Shown here: in pieces, positions 9,246 through 22,800 of the stretch
Numbering within the stretch: position 1 is the first letter of the stretch
How the letters are laid out: each line of letters starts with the position of its first letter
Origin: Purshia tridentata
Taxonomy: Eukaryota; Streptophyta; Magnoliopsida; Rosales; Rosaceae
Assembly: GCA_003254885.1 (NCBI GenBank)
Contig: QANT01009148.1
Span: forward strand, 1 to 26,185
Direction of reading: 5' to 3'
DNA length: 26,185 bases
The notes under the pieces: model-generated
Databases searched by the model: none
Told to the model about the DNA's origin: nothing
Seen by the model: the letters and a program-made list of their open reading frames with translations, nothing else
Position numbers and translations under genes: made by a program

Positions 9246-9287
9246 ATGGATATGGACATGGACATGGACATGGACCTGGACCTGGAC
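9246..9287 (+). repeat. In-frame ATG-GAY hexamer repeat at CTF18 start
   Basis: Five Met-Asp pairs followed by two Leu-Asp pairs form the first 14 residues. Each ATG is in frame, so initiation could occur at 9246, 9252, 9258, 9264 or 9270 with little change to the protein. Relatives usually have one or two such pairs before the conserved IPxPEELExLE segment, which here follows at once, so this looks like a local repeat expansion. Confidence 0.85.
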
Positions 9288-10777
9288 ATTCCCCTCCCCG
9301 AAGAACTCGAATTGCTTGAAGCGAACTATAACCTGCACGAAGACTCCCTAGACCTCGAACCCTACCCAGAAGAATTCGAAGAAGAAGACCAACAAACTAC
9401 CGGTTCTAAATCGCCTCCGTCCACCGACCATCCGCCATCTTCTGAAACCCAAACCAACGGCCACAAGCGTTTGCGACCATCGGATGGTCCTGATGCGTCG
9501 ATTATCGAAAATGCGGCTCCGTCTGAAGAGAAACGGAGCAGGATCGATGATCACGACCGGTCTGAGAGTGACGAGGATTGGCTTCGGTACTCACCGCCAC
9601 ACGAGAGCGGTCCCGTGGTTGAAGAAGGAGTTGCTGATGTTGTGGAGGAGAAGCTTGTGTCAAGGTATGCGTCGGAGATTGATGGTGATTTCATTCCGGT
9701 GACAGCGCCAAGTGCGGGTGAGAGGGTTTACGCGAAGATATGTAGGGTGGAGAGGGAGGAGCGACCCAAGAAATTGCATGTGAAAGGGCAATCCGGAGGT
9801 AGAATTAATTAATTTTTTTAAAAAAATACTTCGGATGTTATTTTCGAGCTGTCTGTTTGGTTTCCGAGAAAACGTGGGAAAACCAAAGAAATTGTCAAGT
9901 GTGTAGGTGTAAATGTGTGTATTTAAGTTTAGGAGCTCGAAGAAGTAATTGAACAGTCCTCGAGTTGTGGCTGGGTTAGATTTCTAAACATATACAAAAG
10001 GGCTAAAAGTCTTTAATTGACACAAAATTTGGTTAATTTTTGAGTTGCAGTACGCATTTTCTTGACTTATAGAGCTGTAACAGTTTGATGACAGTTGATA
10101 TCTTAGAATTTTGATTTTTGCAGGTCTTATTGTGGAACCTATTAATGTTCTAATGCAAAGAGTGGAGCAAGAGGCTTTTACTAAGGTATGCTAGGCATTA
10201 TGATAAAGATGACTTGGTTGACACTTCAATCCTTGTCATTGTATTAAACATTGATGTTAGATAGATTCAATTTTAATGAGCACAAGTTTTTTCATCTATA
10301 CATATGTAATGGCATAAGTATCATCATGTAATCTGAATCCTGCAAGGACCTTCTAAAGCAAGCTGACCATCTCTGTTGTTTTCTTAAAACATTTGACCGT
10401 GCCCCATGAGCCTCTAAATATTTGCTTCAAACATTTGATGAATCTTAAATTATACCTGATTCCTTAGTGAGAAAGTTATATTGATATGCTTCAAATAAAA
10501 TGAGATTTTTGAATTCCAACTATTACTAGCAAGGAAATTTTGTCATTAAACAATAACTTATTCTTTTGATATTGCAGGCCTTGCAAGCTAGTTCTAGAGG
10601 TCAGAGTGATGTGATTCTTCCTGAAACACCAGTAGTGCATGAACAACTTTGGGTGGATAAATATGCTCCAAATTCTTTTACTGAGCTTCTCAGTGACGAA
10701 CAGACAAATCGTGAGGTATCTAAATCTGTTTTAATGTTTTTTCTTAACTTCCTTTGGGAGTTAATGCTCCAGAAGGC

Positions 10778-10814
<37 letters not shown>

Positions 10815-13800
10815 CTGTATTTGTTCTTCGTCAAAAAGGGTTCTGTCAGCATCACTTAACTCTCTACTGTTTTCCCATTGCAGGTCCTCCTGTGGTTAAA
10901 ACAATGGGATTCTTTTGTTTTTGGGTCTGAAATTAGGAGCACATCCGATGAGGTTTTGTCTGCACTGAGACGACATTCTTCGATCACTCAACATCATAAA
11001 CATTCTGATTCAAAGTTCTCAAGGAATAACAGAGGGTCCAGATGGAATAATGATAAATTTAAGAGTTTTAATGAAGCGAATCATGAAAATACTAATTCAG
11101 AAAGCATTGAAGAATTGTGGAACAAGTCAAGGTCTACTGGTCCACCAGAACAAAAGGTAGAATGTGAATTCTGTCAGCATAATTTTCTTTTATTCTCATT
11201 GTTATTTGCATGGAAGCCTAGTGGTGCACATTAATTGGATAATTTTCAGACGATATTTCTCTGGGAATTGTTAAGCTGTTGATGCAAATACTTGCTTAAT
11301 GTACATTGGCTCTTAATAACTCTTTACGTTAGCTCTTAGTTTGACTTATTATTATTTTGTTGATTCTTATACTGCTATGGGCATTTCTCTTTGGACCAAT
11401 ATTGCCTTATAGATACATTTGGGCCAACATGCTTAGTCTTGGACTTCCAAAGAGGATTTCTTTTCTAACCAAACTGTTGTTACAGCATCATAAGTTGCAA
11501 AGAAACAATTACTATTTCTGTCCAGTTTATGGAATAAGATTGTCAATTTGCTTCTTATTCTTTACACCTTTCCTACTGTTGAAAACTTCTTTTTTCAGGA
11601 AGGGGGAAGGAGGGGGGATGGGGGCTCAGAACTCATAATTGAATTTTTTTTCATGATAACTGCAGATCCTTTTACTTTGTGGCCCTCCAGGGCTTGGAAA
11701 GACTACACTTGCGCATGTAGCTGCAAAGCATTGTGGATACCGAGTGGTGGAGGTATGTTATTTACTTTTTACCAGTCCAGACATAATCAGGAGTAATTAT
11801 GGCCACATCATTTTTCTTTTCCATTTTTTGTTTTTGGGTAAAAAACAGTGGTCCTAAAAGTTTTTCCCAAATTCAAATCAGTGCTTATGCTTTTCATTGC
11901 TTCAATTAGTTCCCTTTATATACTCAATTAGAACATGCAGTCATTCTATCTGCCATAGTGACAATTTTGCAATTTGTTTTTGGCTTATGTGACACTCACA
12001 CTCCTTATGGGGATGTTGAAAATCAGCTTCAGAGCAGATTTAATGTTAATTTCCTGTTACTTACATGTATATTGAACTGTCATTCAGTTAATTTGTTCTC
12101 ACTCAAGAAATTAGGCCTTCCAAATGGTTGCAATTTAATGTAATTGGATCATTTGGATGTAAGATTACTTGCAGCAACTCTTAAATTACATTACATGTCA
12201 AATTAGCAGACTATGTACCAAAACATGAGTATGAAATATGGTATGAGTATGACAAATGGGAGGATCACATTGCCTCTTATTAAAAAATTGAGGGACTTAA
12301 TTGAAACAACTAAAAAAGAAGATAAAAGCTAGACTGAAGTTTGGCTCAAATTTCAAGGGCCAAAAGTATGATGTAGCCTTTTATAAATTTTAGGATTTGC
12401 TCTTGGATATTATCAGTAATAGGCATATTAGAACTCTATATTCTAAGCACTTCAAATTACCTCTATCTGTACTAATATGTGACCGATTATATTTCTTTCT
12501 TTTGCTAGGAATGGGTCCCTGATTCATGTAAATAGAGCTTTTGTTTTTCACTTTTTTTTGGGGTGCTGATTACATGATTTACTTTATCTTCTGTCAGTTT
12601 TTCTTTAGAAAGGAAAAATCATTAGAGGGATTCTTAAGAAGAGTTTCATGCTTTGTAGGTTAATGCTAGTGACGACCGATCATCGTCAACAATTGGAGCT
12701 AAAATTCTTGATGTTGTTCAGATGAACTCTGTCACAGTCGACTCAAGGCCAAAGTGTTTGGTTGGTTCTTTTTTTAATGCTTAATATTTTTACGCTGTGC
12801 GCACATAACCAAAGTCAACTGCATTTCCTCTAGGTGATTGATGAAATAGATGGGGCTCTTGGTGATGGAAAAGGTGCTGTCGAGGTTATTCTAAAAATGG
12901 TACTTGATATGGTTTTAAATTATTATACTCTGTATTTAATGAGATGTATCAATGCATTCATTCATTTCTCTGGTTATTTTCAAATGATATGGACCATATT
13001 TGTAACATTTACTTCCCAGTTAACATACAGATATTTGGTGGCTTAATGGGTGCACTCACTGAATGCTTCTATGTTCATTTTTCGTCATCTTCATCATCTT
13101 TAGAGCTGACAAATTAAAACAAAATTGATTTTCTATTGCTCTACGGTCATTATGAAATAGTGGACATGTAAAGAACATGTAGTTACATAACATTACATTA
13201 CACACCTCTGGATCTTTAGCAATTTAAAACCTTTTCGTGAATGTATAAAAGATTTGGCTTAGTAATGATTTATGCAGTCTATTTCATGATCCAGGGTGCC
13301 AGCCTTAGGGTAGTAGCATGGTATGATGCTAAGTCATATTCAATTTGTTTCAGGTTCTTTCACACATATTTCTTTGTATGATTATGGTGGTACATTAGGA
13401 TCCTTTCAGAATTGTTTGAATTGGGAATTGAATACTAGGATTAAAAACCTAGTATTGTTATATGACCTTATATGCACATTTTATTACCTTGGATATATTT
13501 AAGCAAGACCCTCAAATTCAACTAATTTTCATGCGTTACAAATTTGAGCTTTGATAAACTGGGCTGGACAGGTTGGTTGTTTCTCATGTTACTGGTTGAT
13601 AAATTATTATTGGTCAATCGAATTTCAGAACATTAGTGTTTGTCGTATAATTTATTTTATTTATATGCTGTTCATGCAGGTTTCTGATGATAAAAAGTCT
13701 GATACGGGGAAGGAGAATGTTAATAACGAACAAAAAGCAGGAAGGGTGTTCTCAAAAAAGGGGCGGAAAACTGCATCTTTGTCAAGACCTGTGAGTTTCA

Positions 13801-16800
13801 AGTGATATCAAATGGATTATTTAAATTTTTTCCCCCAGGCATGGCCAAAAAGAAAAAAATTTTCTTTTTTCCCCAGGATATTATAATAAATTGGTAACCT
13901 TTTGTAGGTTATTTGTATTTGTAATGACCTCTATGCACCTGCCTTGAGACCATTGCGTCAAGTTGCAAAGTAAGTCTTTCTTACTATCAATTAATATATC
14001 ATGTCCGTTATAGTAATCTCCTCCTTTAGGCCTTGGAAAGAAGGAAGTCACACTTATTAGACATATACTAATGGATGAGCCTATTTCGATAACACAAAAA
14101 TCATTTAGCTGCCTACGGATCCATGCTACACTGTAGCACAAGGGTAGCAACAACTTTTTTCTCACCTGAAAGCGGGCTTCATGACTCATGATAACCATGA
14201 CCCTTGAGTCACACATGGGCAATAAGAGGGTTACGTTGATACCATTAGTAATGACCTTAGGCCTCATCCAATAGTGCTAGCTAAAGTTGACTTTTAGATT
14301 TCTAGGCTTTCCTAAGTACCCTAGATCTTCCGAACTCATAGTTGATATTGGGATGCAGAGGTATCACGTTCTGATGGTTGGGGTATTTATAGCGCTCTCT
14401 CCCTACTTGAAATGCTCTTTGAGTGTTCACTCGATCCCTGTATGACATGTTCCTTGATTCCGTCCACAATCATTGGGCATAATATCCAACAAATGCTAAT
14501 CAATCTCGTGTTTCCAACCTTGACCGTTCTACTTTTCAGCTTGATCCTTGACTCTGTATTGGCATCATAGACATAAGTTGAGTGTCTTTCACATCATTCC
14601 ATGGCTAGTCAGAAGATGCAAGATTGTTTCTAACATGCCTGAAATGATTTGCTTGGGTATGTGAATTTCCAATAATATATGAGCAGGTCCTGCGCATGCA
14701 TTTTGAAACATCATGCCCGAGCACTCTATTGACGCATGCTTGGACACATGCTTAGGTGTGTTTCCTGTTGTGACCATGCTCGAGGTCTTGCTTGGGTGAG
14801 GTGAGATGGCATGCCTGGGCGTTTGTCCAGGTTTGCTTCCTTTCATATTACACCCTTCAGAACATGCATTGGCAATTCTATGAACTAAGCAAGGGTTTAT
14901 GTGCAACAACCAAAACAGTTTGACTAGGCTTTTCCTGCATGCTACTGTAAACGCACTTATTCTGCTGAGATCTCGTGACCACCAAATCAATTGAGGGTAG
15001 TGGACTGCAGTGAAGAATAGAACCTTGATGTGCCTCAAAGCATCTCAAAGGGCCATGAAAACCTGAATAAATCTTTATAAGAGCAATAGTGTCTGTTAGA
15101 GGTAATGTAAGTGTCAACTGATCCAAAAACCAATCATAGTGGTATAGAAGTCATGTCTGCTTGTCTCCCTGTCTAGTAGCCCGAATATCAACATCCAATA
15201 TGTATCACATAGAAAAGTTGGTTTGCATGCACAAGCTTGCTATATGATCTTATATCTCTTTTTCCGTGGACAATTTAGGATATTGCATATGAATAGACAG
15301 TTCAACAGAGTTATTAACCCAAGTACTAACTTTGGAATTAATTTTCTGCTGAGTAGCTACCGAAATTTCATATTTCTTTTCACTATTAGATGGAATTTTT
15401 GTATCTCCAGTCAGATAATCCTATGCCTGCATCTTTTCCTATAAAAAAAATTTCTCATCACATTTCCCAATAGGCATAGTTTACCATCTAGATTAATGCT
15501 AATGGCCTGAAAGGAGTCATCTTGTTCACCAACCATATTCAGTCCATTTCTAAATTCCAAACAGTAAATTCATGTAAGCTCACAAAATTTCAAACTCAGT
15601 TTCAAAGAAATTAACCCCTTAAACATGAATACTATGCATTTTCCTGTGATTGTATTAGTCACCAAAAATTGAAAGTAAGATGGTGTAGTTACTGTGATTG
15701 AAGAGAGGGAAAGAGAGGCTACTGTGCACAATTCGTATACAAATCAAAAGAGAAGCCTTGCAAGAAGGAACCTTATTGTTATGTGAAATCAAGGGAAGAA
15801 TACCATGCAAAATCAATAAGAGATGTATGGTTTTTAATATCTGATCAATAAGAGATGCAAGAAGGAACCTTTTGTTATGCACTATTTGGCTGCAAGTTTC
15901 CATTGTATTCCTATTTTCCTTTAGTTTAGGTTTCTGTGATTTAGTTTTGAATGTGGTTGATTGGAAATTTATTGAAAGCCAGTTTCATTACATTATATGA
16001 AGCTCCTTATCTTATTAATTTCACATCTATGTCACTCTCTTTTCTGTTTTCTTTCAATCCATTTTGAGGATAATGGCAACAACTACAGCTAATTCTAAAG
16101 GGTCCCTCTTAAAACCATAACTTAATATTTAACTTTAAATTTTTTCTTTTTTTTTTCATTAAAGTAGAATCATTTGAGAATTATTAGCATGACCTGAAAA
16201 CTTTCTCTTTTACAGGGTCCACGTTTTTGTTCAACCAACAGTGAATCGAGTAGTGAGCAGGTAATTTTCTTTAAAAAATGATCTGATAGAATTGGCACTG
16301 GATCCATTGTCATATAAGGTTTATTATGTGAGATGATTTGGCATCTCAATATCTCATTATGGTCATGTTTATTGTCTATTGTGAAGTGCTATACTTCTCT
16401 TGTGTGACTGAAACTTCCATTAATAATAGTTCAGGAGAAGAACCAATATGATTATATCAAGCTAATGGTAAAGTCTTTTTTGAAGCCCCCATCCAGCTGA
16501 AGTTGTCCAGCGTTATATATTTTTCATCAATAAACTCATCTTGTTGATAGAGCTTCATCCATTTAATTGTTAGGTACAGAATTGTATCAATATGAATAGC
16601 AGCATATGAATCTAAATCATCTTACGACAACCAGAACCACCACTTCCCTCCAAATTGTTTAAGTCCATAGAAAGGGGATAAATCACTAATTAAAAAATCA
16701 AATGTGTGGAACACGTGGGAAGCATGGGTCTTTGTGTAATGAAAACATGGTAAACTATTGAAAATTAGAGCATGAACATGGTCAACTATCAACTTTGTGT

Positions 16801-19800
16801 CTGCATTTGTAATATATTAAGTTGATAATTACAGGCATGATCATACAAGATATACCAATCACATTCTATAAGCTCACTTTAAATGCCACAAACATTTAAG
16901 CTGTCAACAAAAACAAAAAGGCATTATGATCTTCTAGAACCATATTTTGAAACTGGTATGTCACGGAAATTGTTCAGTTTACCAAATATATATTTTTTAT
17001 TTTACTAGAGAGAAGGAAAAGCATGAGCAATCAATCATACGTTGTGATTTTTTTGCTTATTTGATATTAAATATTGAACACATGTGGGAGTAATTCTAAA
17101 TTAGCAAATTGAAAAACCCAAACCCTTGACAGAGCCAAAATAATTACCCTACTTTTGTATTTTTACTTATTGGACCCATGATGTGTTGTATTTGATGAAA
17201 ATAATATTTTTGTATTTGAACATGTACAATGTGTCTGATGCATGTTTGCTCATGTTTCTTGGCTGTATCTTCTTTGTACAAATGTTGACCACTGCATTGA
17301 CTCCTTTACGAAGGTGTTCATCTTGAGGAGATTAGTGAATCTTCTATTAATGAGTAACTTTTGCATGCTTGAAATTATTTCAATATTGATATAACCTGTG
17401 ATTTATCTATTTAGGTGGAAGTGAATCTTGTTGGAACTATGTCAGTATGTTTTATATATTCAGGAATATTAAAGTGTCTTTAAATGAAATAAGCAGGATA
17501 TCTAATTGCTCTGTCTTTATTATGAATCGGTAATCATGTATTAGCATACATATATACCAGATCATGGTATACAAATTTACTCTGTATTGATTTAGATATT
17601 ATGTTAATTGAAGGACATTGTCTCATTCAAAAAAATTCCTCTTTTTTTATTTGGTATTTACTGTACCCAGTTGTTTGGACTGAATCTGTGGTACCAACTA
17701 CCAGCAGATGTTTTCTGCTCCCTTTGAAAATGTTTATGAGTTTTATTACTTGCCTATCTTAGACTGATTGTTAATGGTTTATTACAGGATTAAATATATA
17801 TGTAACAAGGAGGGAATGAAAACAAGTTCCATTGCACTCACTGCACTTGCAGAGCATACAGGTCAGCTACATATCCCTTTATTGAGAGTTCACATAATCT
17901 GAGTTCATCAATTGGGATAGTCATATTGCTAAAACCACTCCTATAACAGATATGCTAGATGTTTTTACAATTTTGATCCTGTTTTTAAGTTTAAAAGGCA
18001 TGCTTGTTATTGTCTAAACTATTAATACTGAAATTTAGTTTATACAATTTTCAGACCTTAAGTCATTCTAGTCAAGCTTTTATCTTGTTTCATTCACTCC
18101 AGCCTTTATGTTGCAGAATGTGATATACGTTCATGCTTGAACACTCTTCAGTTTCTCAACAAGAAGAAGGAAACACTCAATGTGGTAATACTCTGATGTG
18201 ATCTTACTTTTGCAGACTATTCATTATTTAAGTAAAAGCTTCATGCTAACAGATTCATTACTGGCTTTATCTTCATTTAAAAATTGATAAGGCTTACAAT
18301 CTTGTCCGGGATGGTTTTGTTGGTTGGTGAGGTAAGTTGAGAGGAAAAGGAAGCATGCTATGGAGTGCAGAAAAGACGGTCAAATTTTCCTTGTTCTCAA
18401 TATATGTGACTCGTTTGCTAACGTCCACTTCATGGTAGAATAGAGGCAGACTATGTTTTAACCTGAAAAGGAATTTTCATTATTTTCATCATCTAAGCTT
18501 TTACACAGTGGGGCTCGTGCATCCATTTAGCTCTGTTTGAAGTTTGTAAATGTTAACTGTTGCAAAACTATCTCTTTAGGTTTTGGAGCACATTAGCAAC
18601 TTTGCTGGAGAAATGGAGTAAACATGAATCTCTTTATGATACATGTTCATGTCATACTCATGGACTGGCCTTCTTTTCCCTTGTGGTTAAGTGCTGGTGA
18701 AGGGCATGAATGTGCACATAACAAGCACACCCAAAAACCTTAGGAGGAATGGTGAGAAGTGAGGGGATAGAATGAAAGGTAGATAACATGCTAAGTGGAG
18801 TTTGAAAATTTAGAACACGAGAAGGCATGCGGTTAATTAGAAATGCAGCAGTCATGACAGCATCTCCCCAAGACCGTTTAGGAACACGCATAGTAAAGCA
18901 TAAGGATCGTACCACCTCAAGGAGATGGCGATTCTTACGGTCCGCTATACCGTTATGTTGTGGAGTATATGCATTGGTGGTTTGGTGGATGATGCCATGT
19001 TGCTCGAAAAACTCAATTAAAGAATGGTTAAGATACTCACGACCATTATCAGACCGCAGAATTTGAATAGTAGAATGAAATTGAGTGAAAATTAAATTAT
19101 AAAATTTAGGAATAATACAACTGACTTCACTTTTAGATTTCATCAAATAAATCCAACACACACGAGTGTAAACATCAATAAAAGAGACAAACCATCTAGC
19201 ACCAGTAGAAGTAGAAGTTGAGAATGGACCCCAAACATCAGTATGAATAAGAGAGAAAGGAACATCACTTTTATAAAAACTTGGATTAAAAGAAACACGA
19301 TGACTTTTTGAAAAAATGCAATGTTCACATATTAACTTGGAAACATAAACGTTTGAAAATAACTTGGGCAATAAGTGCTCTAAATAAGAAAATGATGGAT
19401 GTCCTAATCTGCGATGCCATAACATGATTTCCTCTTGGGCTTGGATCTGATCCCTTACTACTTGACACACTTTGCCAGATGTAAAAGGCTCAACCTTCTC
19501 CAAGTAATACAGACCCCCTCTCTCTTTACCAATTCCAATCGTCGTCTTCGTGAGAAGATCCTGAAATACACAATGTGTAGAGAAAAAAGTGACAAAGCAA
19601 TTTAGATTTCTTGTGAGTTGACTGATAAGAGAGTAAATTATTGGATAGACTTGGAACATGTAAAACTGAAGCTAGAGACAATGTAGAGGTTAAAGGGAGA
19701 GAACCAGCCCTTTGTACAGGGATAGAGGCTCCATTAGCAACCCTAATAGCAGTACGACAAGGTGTAGTAAAAGAAACTAACTGAGAAGAATCACCAGTCA

Positions 19801-22800
19801 TGTGATCAGAAGATCCAGAATGAATGATCCAAGGCTTGTTAGAAGTAGAAGTAGAAGTTAAGGCAAATCCAAAGTTACGTGTGATGGTAGAGGGAATAAA
19901 AGAATCAGCCAGGGAAACCTGAGAGGCAGAGGCCACCGAAGATGAAGACAGTGGCACAGAAGAGGCAGAGTTTGCGTGGGAGGTCCGGGTGCTCTTCCGT
20001 TGAGCATTCTTCAACTTTAACCACTCAGGATAGCCATTAATCTTTCAACAATTCTCTCGAACATGATTATTCCGACCACAATGAGAACATCGGATTCCAT
20101 AACCGGAAGAAGCAGGAGTATTGGCTGATGGAGCATGAGAACCACTCGTTGTAGAAGTAGGAGTTGGCTGAAACTGAGGTTTTTTAGTCACTAACTCGGA
20201 GGCCTCTTGCGGAGCATCAACTGTCATAGTAAGTTAACGTTGAGCCTCTCGATGGACAATAGAGTAGGTTTCCTCTAGACCTGGAAGTAGAGTAGTTGAA
20301 AGAACACGACTTCTAACTTGATCCAAGTTAGAATCAAGGCCGGCTAGGAACATGTAGACACGTTCTTTAGAGGTACGTGTTTTCAATGCAGCAACATCAT
20401 CAGGATTTGTCATGTTATTGGGACGACGATAATCAAGCTCCATGAATACAGCATTGAGTTCGGTGTAATATGTAGCGAGTGGACGTCCATCTTGACGCAT
20501 CTGGAAAGCCTTCTTCATTAACTCATAAACCTGTGAGGCATTGGATCCATCATGAAAAGTCTTGGAGACAGTATCCCACACGTCCTTTGCAGTGTCGAGT
20601 TGAATAAAGTTGGCCATGAGATTTGGAGTCATAGAATTGATTAGCCGGGATTTCACCAAAGCATTTTCAGCCTTCCACTTGCCAAGCCTTGGATCCCCAT
20701 TCTGTGGTTTAGGAGAATCCCCAGAAATATAACCATATTTCTCATAGGCAGCAATATGCATCTCTAGCACCTTCGAACACAATCGGTAATTGGAACCATC
20801 AAGCTTGATTCCAATTTGAGAGGAAGATTCATGTTGAATAATGAGAGGTGAAGGGTCAGATTTAACACTAAGTTCACTGTCGCTTTTCTCGCCCATGATG
20901 ACAGTAGAGAACTAGATTTTAGGAGTAGAAAAAAAAAGGTTTAGGGGATAGTGTTTGGTAGAGGTAGCACAGCCACTTAGCTATGAAAGAGGGATGGAAG
21001 AGAAAAAAAAAAAACATTTTTTTGGGTACTGTAGCAGCGGAGGCACTGTAGCAGCAGAAAATTTTTCTTAGAGAAAACAAACCCTAGATCTCTAGGGTTC
21101 TGATACCATGCAGATTTAGAGAACTGAATTGTGCTATTCTTCTCATATTGAGGTGTTTATATAGATTTACAAGAGTTCCTAATTAGGCTAGAAAAGCAAG
21201 AAAGACTATTCTTCTCATATTGAGGTGTTTATATAGATTTTCAAGAGTTCCTAATTAGGCTAGAAAAGCAAGAAAGGAAAGAATAACCTAGTCAACTATT
21301 ACACAGCTAATTACAGCTAATTAAAGTTAATTATACGCTAACAATATACATGCTAACAATTCTTAATATTGATTTCTGTTTAAAGAAAAAGTATTAATTT
21401 TTGTTAGGTGGATTGATTTTATATACTAATTTAGTTTTCTCATGTTTTACTTTTTACTTTTCTAGTGGGAGATTGGTTCTCAAGTGGTTGGTCGAAAGGA
21501 CATGTCAAAAGGTGTGTTTGATGTCTGGAAAGAGGTAAGATACAGCAATAAATTCCAGTGATGTGCTTCTTAACTGCTTTATCAATTATTTTCACAATCT
21601 TATGCTTGAAGATTCTACTCTATTTAGATCTTTCAAAAGAGACAAAAGAAGAGGGAAAGAAGAACCAACAGTAGCTGTGGAACAATGTCAAACGAATTTG
21701 ACTTCTTGCATTCTCTTATCTCTAAGCGGTAGATATTAAATTCCAGTAAACATCATAGTTCAACCGGTGTTTAAACATCTAGTCTATAGCTGTCTACCTT
21801 ACCTTCTCCACAAATTTGCAGTGGTGACTATGATCTGATTGTGGATGGTCTTCATGAAAACTTTTTACATCTCCCTTATCACGACCCAGTGATGCAAAAG
21901 ACAGTAAGCCACCTGATTTAACTATATTGATTGCTTGGTATGTACTAAACAAGACTATTGAACCTATACAATGTTTTCTCTTCTTTGAAGGTCAAGTGCT
22001 TGAATAGTCTTGGTGCCTCTGACCTTATGCGAAAATATATTATGCGTACACAACATATGTCCCTTTATGGTAAAGACATTTAATTATATACCATTCCAAT
22101 GTTGAGATTCATTTCAATTATATACTTCTTTGACTACTTCCTCTTTAATATTTTCTGCAGCTTATCAGCCTGCCATTGCAATCACTGTACATCGTTTGGT
22201 AGCCCAAGTGCAGAGACCAAATATTGAGTGGCCAAAATCTTATCATAGGTATTTCTAAGGCTGCTAGAAATGGAAGTAAAACATAAAGATTTATATTTTC
22301 TTACTAATTTGAATCCCATACATAAATTCAGATACCGAACAATGTTGATGGAAAAGATGGACAGTTTGAGGTCATGGTACAGCACAATTCCACCATCTAT
22401 TTCAAGACATTTGTCAATCAAGTCCTTCGTAGAAGACTCGATTTCATTACTGTTACACATTCTATCACCCCCAACTCTAAGGCCGGTAATTTACGCACAT
22501 TTTAGTTATATCTTTTTATTATTATTATTATTTTATTATCTTTTAAAGGTTCTTGGTTGCAATTCCATATTTCTTTCTATGTTTATAAATAGTGATCTTG
22601 ATTTTCAGTTCCATATGTTAGAGATGTAACAGTTACACATGCTACTAGTCATTACTGCTAGTTCAACTGCTTTTCAGTTTCTATGTTGTGTTGGTCTGTT
22701 TGTTCGTGATCATACAGACAATGCTTTTGGGATAGCTTGATTGAGTCCGTTTCTATGTTGATTTTGGTCTGTTTGGTCTTTTTTGGGACCCTTTCATGCC

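Larger units (their letters stand above)
13970..16215 (+). other. CTF18 intron 9, transposon-bearing
   Basis: This 2.2 kb intron is clearly richer in GC between about 14020 and 15220 than its surroundings, which points to inserted DNA. Part of that stretch matches a degenerate copia gag on the minus strand. The remainder, including the CATGC- and GGGC-rich part around 14700-14840, has no recognisable product. The right part (15220-16200) is ordinary AT-rich intron apart from a small duplication. Confidence 0.5.
11666..18184 (+). other. AAA+ ATPase core of CTF18 (exons 5 to 12)
   Basis: Exon 5 carries Walker A, GPPGLGKT, at residues 348-355. Exon 6 starts with the RFC-type NASDDRS. Walker B, CLVIDEID (about 404-411), is split between exons 6 and 7. 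Exon 9 has sensor 1, ICIND-like ICICND, with N470. Exon 12 has the sensor 2 segment DIRSCLN with R529. All key residues are present, so the ATPase should bind and hydrolyse ATP. The linker encoded by exon 8 (residues 428-464) is lysine-rich and poorly conserved. Confidence 0.9.
18650..21358 (-). mobile_element. 5' half of a Ty1/copia retrotransposon inside CTF18 intron 12
   Basis: The order on the minus strand is LTR, primer-binding site, gag, zinc knuckle, protease and integrase, the order of copia elements. The element stops inside or just after the integrase core near 18658. Reverse transcriptase, RNase H, polypurine tract and the second LTR are absent, so it was cut by a deletion. It lies antisense in the 3.3 kb intron 12 (18185-21465), and the flanking exons still join in frame. 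Several coding lesions show that it cannot move on its own. Confidence 0.9.

Noticed and set aside
9108-9338. Minus-strand frame with Val-His/Val-Gln repeat opposite CTF18 exon 1
   Set aside because: It is the complement of the Met-Asp repeat and CT-rich leader, a shadow of CTF18.
13881-14267. 128-codon minus-strand frame across exon 9 and intron 9
   Set aside because: It overlaps the verified CTF18 exon 9 in antisense and resembles no known protein.
14589-15038. 149-codon minus-strand frame in intron 9
   Set aside because: It shows no domain I can name. It overlaps the gag-like frame in another register, so it is more likely leftover element sequence than a gene.
18185-21465. An additional CTF18 exon hidden inside intron 12
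   Set aside because: Exons 12 and 13 join in phase and reproduce the conserved order of segments without extra residues; the intron content is copia.
22270-22629. 119-codon frame starting in intron 17
   Set aside because: Its middle is CTF18 exon 18 in frame; the ends are intron. It is not a separate gene.
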